Shown here: positions 40,054 through 45,907 of the stretch, piece after piece
How the letters are laid out: the number at the start of each line of letters is the position of its first letter
Position numbering within the stretch: position 1 is the first letter of the stretch
NCBI GenBank assembly: GCA_017457465.1
Contig: JAFTHJ010000048.1
Location: 1-45,907 of the forward strand
Source: Clostridia bacterium
Lineage (GTDB): Bacteria; Bacillota; Clostridia; Oscillospirales; CAG-272
Length of the DNA stretch: 45,907 nucleotides
Direction of reading: 5' to 3'
Notes under the pieces: model-generated
The model's database searches: none
The model's input: the letters and a program-made list of their open reading frames with translations, nothing else
What the model was told of the DNA's origin: nothing
Made by a program: the position numbers and the translations under genes

Positions 40054-41727
40054 ATGAAAACAGATATCCAGATAGCCACAGAAGCCAAAATGCTCCCCAT
40101 AAAGGATATAGCCGCAAAGCTCGACATCACCGACGACGAGCTTGAGCTGTACGGAAAATACAAGGCGAAGATAAACGACGATTTTCTCGCCAGAATGAAG
40201 GACAAGCCAAACGGTAAGCTTATCCTTGTCACCGCCATCAACCCCACTCCCGCTGGTGAGGGAAATACGACCACATCGGTAGGTCTCGGTATGGCTATGA
40301 GCAAGATAGGAAAGAATGCCATAATCGCTCTGCGTGAGCCCTCTCTCGGGCCGGTTTTCGGTGTTAAGGGCGGAGCCGCGGGCGGCGGATACGCGCAGGT
40401 CGTTCCTATGGACGATATCAATCTGCACTTCACAGGTGACTTCCACGCGATAACCGCAGCGAATAACCTGCTCTGCGCTATAATAGATAACCACCTCCAG
40501 CAGGGCAACGAGCTGGGAATCGACCAAAGAAGAATCCTCTTCCCCAGAGTTACCGATACTAACGACCGCGCTCTGCGAAATATCACCGTAGGTCTCGGCT
40601 CAAAGGTAGACGGAATTCCGAGACAGGACCACTTTATGATAACCGTGGCAAGTGAGATAATGGCTATCCTCTGCCTCGCGGAGTCTCTGTCCGACCTCAA
40701 GGAGCGCCTCGGAAATATCCTCGTAGCGTATACCTACGACAACAAGCCCGTATACTGCCGCGACCTGAACGCGAACGGCGCTATGGCTGTCCTGCTTAAG
40801 GACGCTATCAAGCCCAACCTCGTTCAGACGCTTGAAAATACACCCGCCCTCATTCACGGCGGTCCCTTCGCGAACATCGCTCACGGCTGTAACTCCGTCC
40901 GCGCGACAAAACTCGCTCTCAAACTTGCGGATTACGCCATCACCGAGGCGGGATTTGGCGCTGACCTCGGAGCCGAGAAATTCCTCGACATCAAGTGCCG
41001 CAAGGCAGGTCTCGCTCCCTCGGCGGTAGTTCTCGTCGCAACCGTTCGCGCACTCAAGTATAACGGCGGAATCCCGAAGGACAAGCTTGCGGAGGAAAAT
41101 CTTGAGGCTCTTCGTGCGGGAAGCGTTAACCTTGAGGCTCATATCGACAACTTGAGCGGATTCGGTCTGCCCGTTGTCGTCGCTATAAACAGATTCGGAA
41201 CCGACACAGAGGCGGAGCTTGATATCATAAGAGATATCTGTGAGCGCAAGGGCGTTGACTTTGCTCTCTCCGAGGTATTCGCCAAGGGCGGAGAAGGCGG
41301 AATCGAGTTGGCTCAAAAGGTTGTCGAGGCGTGTGAGAAGAAGTCCGACTTCAGATTTATGTATGACGACAATATGTCGATAAAGGAAAAGATAAACGCC
41401 GTGGCAACAAAGATATACGGAGCGGACAGCGTTAAATACGACGCGGCGGCGCTCAAGACAATAGCCGAGATAGAGGCGCTCGACGAGAAGTACTCAAAAT
41501 TCCCCATCTGTGTGGCTAAAACCCAGTATTCTCTCTCCGACGACCCCACAAAGCTCGGTCGTCCCGAGGGCTTCACTCTCACGGTAAGAGAGATAAAGCT
41601 CTCCGCGGGAGCAGGATTTATCGTTGTTCTCACAGGCGCGATTATGACTATGCCCGGACTTCCCAAGAAGCCTGCCGCATACTCTATTGACGTCGATGAC
41701 GACGGAAACATCACGGGACTGTTCTGA
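40054..41727 (+). CDS. fhs: Formate--tetrahydrofolate ligase
   Basis: A 557-residue 10-formyltetrahydrofolate synthetase, normal length. It makes 10-formyl-THF from formate, THF and ATP, feeding purine synthesis and the methyl branch of one-carbon metabolism. Motifs: VTAINPTPAGEGNTTTSVGL, LREPSLGPVFGVKGGAAGGG, and GDFHAITAANNLL. The P-loop lysine of the family (GEGKTTT) is Asn71 here. AAAGGAG precedes the ATG. tsaE begins one base after the stop. Confidence 0.96.
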   Translation: MKTDIQIATEAKMLPIKDIAAKLDITDDELELYGKYKAKINDDFLARMKDKPNGKLILVTAINPTPAGEGNTTTSVGLGMAMSKIGKNAIIALREPSLGPVFGVKGGAAGGGYAQVVPMDDINLHFTGDFHAITAANNLLCAIIDNHLQQGNELGIDQRRILFPRVTDTNDRALRNITVGLGSKVDGIPRQDHFMITVASEIMAILCLAESLSDLKERLGNILVAYTYDNKPVYCRDLNANGAMAVLLKDAIKPNLVQTLENTPALIHGGPFANIAHGCNSVRATKLALKLADYAITEAGFGADLGAEKFLDIKCRKAGLAPSAVVLVATVRALKYNGGIPKDKLAEENLEALRAGSVNLEAHIDNLSGFGLPVVVAINRFGTDTEAELDIIRDICERKGVDFALSEVFAKGGEGGIELAQKVVEACEKKSDFRFMYDDNMSIKEKINAVATKIYGADSVKYDAAALKTIAEIEALDEKYSKFPICVAKTQYSLSDDPTKLGRPEGFTLTVREIKLSAGAGFIVVLTGAIMTMPGLPKKPAAYSIDVDDDGNITGLF

Positions 41728-41728
41728 T

Positions 41729-42178
41729 ATGAACTTTCCCTACAGTATAACTACAAACTCACCCGAGGAAACAGAAAAGGTGGGAGAGCTTCTGGCTCTT
41801 GCGATTAAGGACTCTCCCGACCTTCCCCGATTCGTCGCTATGTTCGGCGACCTCGGTGTGGGCAAGACCGCGTTTGTCAGAGGGTTTACGCGAGTGTATG
41901 CCCCCGATGCGGCGGTAAAATCCCCGACCTTTGCCCTCGTCAATCAGTACGGACACCGTCCGTCTGCCGTATATCACTTCGATATGTACAGAATAACAGA
42001 CGAGGACGACCTCTATTCCACGGGGTTTTACGATTATCTTTCGGGAGACGGACTCTGCATTGCCGAATGGTGCGAGAATATCCCGTACGCGATTCCCGAG
42101 AGGTATTTCAGCGTGTCTGTTGAAAAGACATCCTTCGACGCCGAAAACGAACGGCGTATATCCATAACACTTATTTAA
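41729..42178 (+). CDS. tsaE: tRNA t6A biosynthesis ATPase TsaE
   Basis: A 149-residue TsaE with Walker A GDLGVGKT (40-47), the KSPTFALVNQY switch and HFDMYR. It works with TsaB and TsaD to put the threonylcarbamoyl group on A37 of ANN-decoding tRNAs. ATG at 41729, one base after fhs, is preferred over longer versions that start inside fhs. Its ribosome-binding site is weak, suggesting coupling. Confidence 0.95.
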   Translation: MNFPYSITTNSPEETEKVGELLALAIKDSPDLPRFVAMFGDLGVGKTAFVRGFTRVYAPDAAVKSPTFALVNQYGHRPSAVYHFDMYRITDEDDLYSTGFYDYLSGDGLCIAEWCENIPYAIPERYFSVSVEKTSFDAENERRISITLI

Positions 42179-42194
42179 AAAGGACTTAACCAAA

Positions 42195-42899
42195 ATGAAA
42201 ATTCTTGCCCTCGACAGTACCGCCACCGTGGCGTCTGTCGCCCTGACCGAGGACGAAGCTCTCCTCGCGGAGTATACCGTTCTCAACGGTAACACTCACA
42301 GCGAAACCCTGCTTCCTATGATAAAATCGGCGCTCGAAACCTTTGGAACACAGCCTCGCGATATCGGTTTGTTTGCCGTATCCGAGGGCCCGGGCTCCTT
42401 TACGGGAGTGAGAATAGGCGTTGCAACGGTAAAGGGCTTGGCGTTTGACAGCAAAACCCCTTGTGTGGGAATCTCCACGCTGGAGGCTCTGGCGTATAAT
42501 CTCGTCGGATTTGCGGGACTTATCTGCCCCGTTATGAACGCCCGCCGCTCACAGGTGTATACCGCGCTGGTCCGCTCGGACGGCGAGAGCATCACCCGTC
42601 TTACCGAGGACTGTGCTATATCCATTGCCGAGCTTGACGAGCTTCTTTCGGAGTACACAGAGCCTGTCCGCTTCTGCGGGGACGGCTACGACATAACGCT
42701 GCCAGAGCTGAAAAAATGCGAATATCTCCCGACGCCAATCCGTCTGCGTTCGCAGTCGGCATACTCGGTAGCGGTCTGCGCACTGAAAAAGTATAAAAAC
42801 GGCGAGAGCGTCAGCGACACAGCTCTGGTGGCGACTTATCTCCGCCTCTCTCAAGCTGAGCGAGAGCTGGCAGAGAAAAATAAGGCTTCGGAAAAATAA
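42195..42899 (+). CDS. tsaB: tRNA t6A biosynthesis protein TsaB
   Basis: A 234-residue TsaB (ASKHA fold): ILALDSTATVASVAL, the EGPGSFTGVRIGVATVKGLA signature, and PVMNARRSQVYTA. It scaffolds TsaD in the t6A complex. AAAAAGGA precedes the ATG. rimI and tsaD, frequent neighbours, are absent here; rpiB follows. Confidence 0.95.
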   Translation: MKILALDSTATVASVALTEDEALLAEYTVLNGNTHSETLLPMIKSALETFGTQPRDIGLFAVSEGPGSFTGVRIGVATVKGLAFDSKTPCVGISTLEALAYNLVGFAGLICPVMNARRSQVYTALVRSDGESITRLTEDCAISIAELDELLSEYTEPVRFCGDGYDITLPELKKCEYLPTPIRLRSQSAYSVAVCALKKYKNGESVSDTALVATYLRLSQAERELAEKNKASEK

Positions 42900-42928
42900 G
42901 ACTTAATTAAAGAAAGGATACTACAAAA

Positions 42929-43378
42929 ATGAAAATAGTTATCGGTTGCGACCACGCAGGTTTCGCCCTCAAGAGCGGAGTTATAGAGCATCTAAAGAAT
43001 CGCGGATTTGAGTGCGTTGATGTGGGTACTTATTCGACAGACAGCTGTCACTATCCCGTATACGCACACGCCGTTTGCGAAAAAATACTTTCGGGAGAGT
43101 GTGAGCTTGGTATTCTCATCTGCGGAACGGGCATAGGTATGTCCATCGCCGCCAACAAGCACGACGGTATCCGCGCGGCTTGTTGCTCCGACACCTTCTC
43201 GGCAAGACTCACAAGAGAGCACAACGACGCGAATGTCCTTTGCTTCGGTGAGCGCGTTGTGGGCGCGGGACTTTCTCTTGACCTCGTCGATGCTTTTCTC
43301 GACGCGAAATATATGAACTCGGGCAACCACATCACGCGTGTAAAAATGCTCACCGACATTGAAAAAGGCAACCTTTAA
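42929..43378 (+). CDS. rpiB: Ribose 5-phosphate isomerase B
   Basis: A 149-residue RpiB/LacAB-type isomerase interconverting ribulose 5-phosphate and ribose 5-phosphate. Motifs: IGCDHAGFALK, LICGTGIGMSIAANKHDGIRAA with the catalytic Cys, and REHNDANVLCFGERVVG. GAAAGGA precedes the ATG. Confidence 0.96.
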   Translation: MKIVIGCDHAGFALKSGVIEHLKNRGFECVDVGTYSTDSCHYPVYAHAVCEKILSGECELGILICGTGIGMSIAANKHDGIRAACCSDTFSARLTREHNDANVLCFGERVVGAGLSLDLVDAFLDAKYMNSGNHITRVKMLTDIEKGNL

Positions 43379-43411
43379 ATAAATTGATTCGAAAAATCGG
43401 AGGTGTTCGCT

Positions 43412-44182
43412 TTGTGTATTAAAAAAATAGCGGGAGTGCTTCGTGCCGTATCAGGCTCACCCCACCCCAAAAATTTCACCTCGGCTGTCATAGCGGCAGC
43501 TGGAAGCTCGGTGCGCTTCGGCGGAGAGAATACGAAACAGATGACCGAGCTTTGCGGTGTTCCGCTTATAGTGCATACCATCAAAGCCTTTGAGGAATGT
43601 GAGTGCATCCACGAAATAATAATCGTGGCAAAGAAAAACGAGGTCGCGGAGTACGACCGGCTCTGCTCCGAGCACGGCTTCAAAAAAATATCCGCCGTCA
43701 TCGCGGGCGGATATACCCGTCAGGACTCGGTTCTCAAGGGACTTGACACGGTACACAAAAAATCAAAATATATCGCTATCGCCGACGGAGCGAGATGTCT
43801 CATCACGCCCGAGCAGATAGAGCAGGTATGCCGCGCGGCGTATAAATACGACGCGGCGACCGCCGCTCACAACTCGACCGATACGGTCAAAATTGCCGAT
43901 AGCAAGGGATTTATAGATTCCACCGCAGACAGAGCTACGGTATGGCTCGCGCAGACGCCTCAAGTCTTTAAAACCAAGCTTTATAGGGCGGCGGCTTATA
44001 CCGCGCTGAAAAAGGGCTTTGACGGAACCGACGACAATATGCTCGTTGAGAATGTAAAGCACCCCATAAGACTCGTTGAATGCGGAACCCAGAATATCAA
44101 GATAACGACACAGGCAGACCTTGTCTTTGCCGAGGCACTGCTTCGCCGCCGTGAGCTTGAGAAAAGCGTGGAGGACGTATGA
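43412..44182 (+). CDS. ispD: 2-C-methyl-D-erythritol 4-phosphate cytidylyltransferase IspD
   Basis: A 256-residue IspD of the non-mevalonate isoprenoid pathway: VIAAAGSSVRFGGENTKQ, the DGARCLITPEQIE region, TDTVKI and LAQTPQVFK. GGAGG (43399-43403) points to TTG at 43412 as the start; an in-frame GTG at 43403 overlaps that site. The N-terminus carries about 25 extra residues before the nucleotidyltransferase fold. It overlaps ispF by 4 bp. Confidence 0.92.
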   Translation: MCIKKIAGVLRAVSGSPHPKNFTSAVIAAAGSSVRFGGENTKQMTELCGVPLIVHTIKAFEECECIHEIIIVAKKNEVAEYDRLCSEHGFKKISAVIAGGYTRQDSVLKGLDTVHKKSKYIAIADGARCLITPEQIEQVCRAAYKYDAATAAHNSTDTVKIADSKGFIDSTADRATVWLAQTPQVFKTKLYRAAAYTALKKGFDGTDDNMLVENVKHPIRLVECGTQNIKITTQADLVFAEALLRRRELEKSVEDV

Positions 44183-44652
44183 GAATAGGTCACGGATATG
44201 ACGTTCACAAGCTCGTCGAAGGAAGAAAGCTCATCATCGGAGGCGTGGATATACCTCACGAAAAGGGACTTCTCGGACATTCTGATGCCGATGTCCTGCT
44301 TCACGCGGTTTCGGACGCCCTGCTTGGCGCCGCGGCTCTCGGAGATATAGGTAAGCTATTCCCCGACAGCGACGAGAAATTCAAGGATGCCGACAGTCTC
44401 GTGCTTCTGCGAAAGGTCGCCGCGCGTCTGTCTCAAGCGGGATACCGCGTTGTAAATGTAGATGCCACCGTTATCGCACAGGCACCCAAACTCGCGCCGC
44501 ACATTCACCGTATGCGCCAGAATATCGCGTTTGCGCTCGGCGTGAACATCTCGGCTGTAAGCGTCAAGGCTACCACCGAGGAGGGACTCGGCTTCTCGGG
44601 AGAGAAGCTCGGTATCGCCGCTCACGCGGTATGTCTTATAGAGGATAAATAA
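44179..44652 (+). CDS. ispF: 2-C-methyl-D-erythritol 2,4-cyclodiphosphate synthase IspF
   Basis: A 157-residue IspF: GHGYDVHKL with metal ligands D8 and H10, GLLGHSDADVLLHA with the third ligand His, GDIGKLFPDSD, and ATTEEGLGFSGEKLGI. It makes the cyclodiphosphate intermediate. Start overlaps ispD (ATGA). Confidence 0.96.
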   Translation: MRIGHGYDVHKLVEGRKLIIGGVDIPHEKGLLGHSDADVLLHAVSDALLGAAALGDIGKLFPDSDEKFKDADSLVLLRKVAARLSQAGYRVVNVDATVIAQAPKLAPHIHRMRQNIAFALGVNISAVSVKATTEEGLGFSGEKLGIAAHAVCLIEDK

Positions 44653-44964
44653 TTCAAACGGAAATGCGGCGGAAAGATTATATCTCGCCGCCGCGCTTCC
44701 GCGCAGCGCAGCTCCCTCGGCTTCTAAACCTCACTGCCTTCTCTTGAAACGTCCCCGCCGAGCTTACTACGCGTATATTCTTCGGGATTGTACCCCTTAA
44801 TTATGATATGACGCTATGCCCTTTTCGTTATAGCGCCGCACGTCGGAGAGACTTTGTTTTTTTCTTATCCCTTGATTTTTCTCTCGAAAAAAGCTCTCTG
44901 ATACTCTTTGTCGACAGATTTTGACAGAAAAAATTTTTAATTTTTACGAAAGGATTCCCTTGTT
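44653..44964. other. Gap between ispF and rpe
   Basis: No gene is supported. Near ispF the sequence is GC-rich with small hairpins (GCGGCG/CGCCGC at 44666-44691; CGCTAT/ATAGCG near 44811-44835); the last 100 bp before rpe are AT-rich with TTGACA at about 44925 but no good -10. No riboswitch or known RNA was recognised. Confidence 0.5.
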
Positions 44965-45678
44965 ATGTTTATTATATCACCGTCAGTTCTCGCGGCTGAT
45001 TTTTCCCAACTCGGAGCCGAGATAAAAAAAGTGGAAAAAGCAGGTGCAAGTTATATACATCTCGATATTATGGACGGTCATTTCGTTCCGAATATAAGCT
45101 TCGGCGCCCCCGTTATAGCTTCGGTCAGAAAGAACACCTCTATAATTTTTGACGTCCATCTTATGATTACAAATCCCCAAAAATACGTAGACGATTTTCT
45201 GCGCGCGGGTGCTGATATCATCACATTCCACTACGAGAGCGACGACGACCCCGCAGAGGTTATCCAGTACGTAAAATCAAAAGAAGCGAGAGTCGGTATG
45301 GCAATAAAACCCGCAACTCCCGCAGAAGTGGTATTCCCTTTTCTTGAATCGCTCGATATGCTCCTCGTTATGACAGTCGAGCCCGGCTTTGGCGGTCAGA
45401 AAATGATACCCGAAACGATAGAAAAGGTTCGCGCTATCCGCACCTACGCGAATGAGCATAACATAAAAATAGATGTTCAGGTCGACGGAGGCATCAACGC
45501 CGATAACCTCAAAATGGCTACCGAGGCGGGTGCTAACGTTATCGTAGCAGGTTCAGCCGTATTTAACGCACCGCGCGCTAAAGATGTTATCGACAAAATG
45601 AAAAAGGTCGCCGACCTCTACCCATTCGGCAGCGGACTCGAAGAACGACTCGAAAAAGGAAAAGTCATAAAGAGATAG
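44965..45678 (+). CDS. rpe: Ribulose-phosphate 3-epimerase
   Basis: A 237-residue Rpe: SPSVLAADFSQLG, HLDIMDGHFVPNISFG, DVHLMI, MTVEPGFGGQKMI, VQVDGGI and VIVAGSAVF. It interconverts ribulose and xylulose 5-phosphates, matching rpiB in this region. The C-terminus has about 15 residues more than usual (LEERLEKGKVIKR). AAAGGA precedes the ATG. Confidence 0.96.
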   Translation: MFIISPSVLAADFSQLGAEIKKVEKAGASYIHLDIMDGHFVPNISFGAPVIASVRKNTSIIFDVHLMITNPQKYVDDFLRAGADIITFHYESDDDPAEVIQYVKSKEARVGMAIKPATPAEVVFPFLESLDMLLVMTVEPGFGGQKMIPETIEKVRAIRTYANEHNIKIDVQVDGGINADNLKMATEAGANVIVAGSAVFNAPRAKDVIDKMKKVADLYPFGSGLEERLEKGKVIKR

Positions 45679-45696
45679 GGAATGCAGGTTTTATTC

Positions 45697-45838
45697 GGGG
45701 GGAACTTTTGAGGAAAGTCTAAAAGGCTGACGCCTTTTGCCAAGTTTGATTTGTCGGCTAAACACCGACATTTTGGGCGGAAACGCCCAAAAACATCAAA
45801 CATTGGTTCCTCTTGACTCCTCCAAACCTTTTTAAAGC
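45697..45838. repeat. Split palindromic unit with an 87-nt structured insert
   Basis: Left half 45697-45717 (GGGGGGAACTTTTGAGGAAAG) and right half 45805-45838 (GGTTCCTCTTGACTCC then CCAAACCTTTTTAAAGC) match the two sides of the unit at 32357-32425 around its loop. The 87 nt between them hold AAAAGGC/GCCTTTT (45721-45738) and GTTTGAT/ATCAAAC (45744-45750, 45795-45801) enclosing TGTCGG/CCGACA and TTTTGGGCG-GAAA-CGCCCAAAA, i.e. a branched fold with a GAAA tetraloop. Confidence 0.7.
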
Positions 45839-45878
45839 TGGGATTGTCTAACCCATTTAGTTTATATATAATAAAAAA

Positions 45879-45907
45879 GACACCCCTCGGTACGCAAGTG
45901 TCCGAGG
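45879..45907 (-). terminator. Possible terminator of a gene beyond the window
   Basis: On the minus strand CCTCGG (45902-45907) pairs with CCGAGG (45885-45890), or GACAC with GTGTC, followed by TTTTTTATT. It would end a minus-strand gene to the right of the window. Confidence 0.45.

Noticed and set aside
44665..44748. 27-codon frame after ispF
   Set aside because: No ribosome-binding site and an unstructured Arg/Leu/Pro-rich product; the stretch is better explained as GC-rich intergenic hairpins.
24000..45907. CRISPR array or toxin-antitoxin locus
   Set aside because: No regularly spaced short repeats exist, and the SLOG/XRE pair lacks the tight co-directional layout and the known folds of toxin-antitoxin systems.

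Overview
The window is a gene-dense chromosomal segment (about 46 kb) of a spore-forming Clostridia-class Firmicute, most likely an anaerobic gut or rumen member of the Oscillospirales/Eubacteriales type. This rests on gene content: a yqfC-yqfD-phoH-ybeY-era-recO block, ylbJ, spoVG, a 25-codon spoVM, CotF-type coat genes, the clostridial six-cysteine peptide SCIFF with its radical-SAM maturase, formate-tetrahydrofolate ligase, and arabinoxylan-active GH43 and GH51 enzymes. I cannot name a genus. There is no prophage, transposase, CRISPR array or rRNA operon.

Layout. 1-7713 (minus strand): yqfC, yqfD, phoH, ybeY, era, recO and mutS2 run as one tight series, followed by a separately promoted PRPP-synthetase-like gene cut by the window edge. 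7824-10040: ylbJ, then tRNA-Trp(CCA) and tRNA-Leu(TAG), each next to a 16-bp copy of its own end. 10040-13484: GH43 and GH51 face each other across a shared terminator, then a small DUF3006-like gene. 13721-17463: purC, SCIFF, SCIFF maturase and an Orn/Lys/Arg-decarboxylase-family enzyme. 17505-18620: three small uncharacterised genes. 18802-23991: lipid kinase, YfcE-like phosphoesterase, spoVG, murC, methyltransferase, Hsp33. 24076-25344: two spore-coat genes and an AT-rich SLOG/XRE pair. 25412-27871: citrate synthase and a short-chain dehydrogenase. 27954-32349: an SbcCD/YhaNO-like pair, an amidase-domain protein and a heavy-metal-binding protein. 32607-35918: ychF, trmB, nitroreductase and truB. 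36203-39899: a transglutaminase-like surface protein, a degenerate asparagine-synthetase-like protein, a 52-aa membrane protein and spoVM. 40054-45678: fhs, tsaE, tsaB, rpiB, ispD, ispF and rpe.

Most of the genes are housekeeping: translation and tRNA modification (era, ybeY, trmB, truB, tsaE, tsaB, ychF), DNA repair (mutS2, recO, the YhaNO-like pair), wall and isoprenoid precursors (murC, ispD, ispF), one-carbon, purine and pentose metabolism (fhs, purC, rpiB, rpe). A second layer is sporulation (yqfC, yqfD, ylbJ, spoVG, spoVM, cotF), several genes of which have sigma-E-like promoter matches. Vegetative promoters are clear: about fifteen sites with 17- or 18-bp spacing and usually a TGn extended -10.

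The most unusual material is intergenic. A family of long stem-loops with related cores and tails sits at about 4.6, 14.7, 24.0, 32.4, 36.2 and 45.7 kb. A tandem pair at 4.6 kb keeps its stem through compensatory changes. The 45.7 kb copy is split by an 87-nt block that folds into a junction with a GAAA tetraloop. Other items are the duplicated tRNA ends, a leaderless dehydrogenase, spoVM with an unknown membrane partner, an asparagine-synthetase-like protein lacking its key sites, and an fhs whose P-loop lysine is asparagine.
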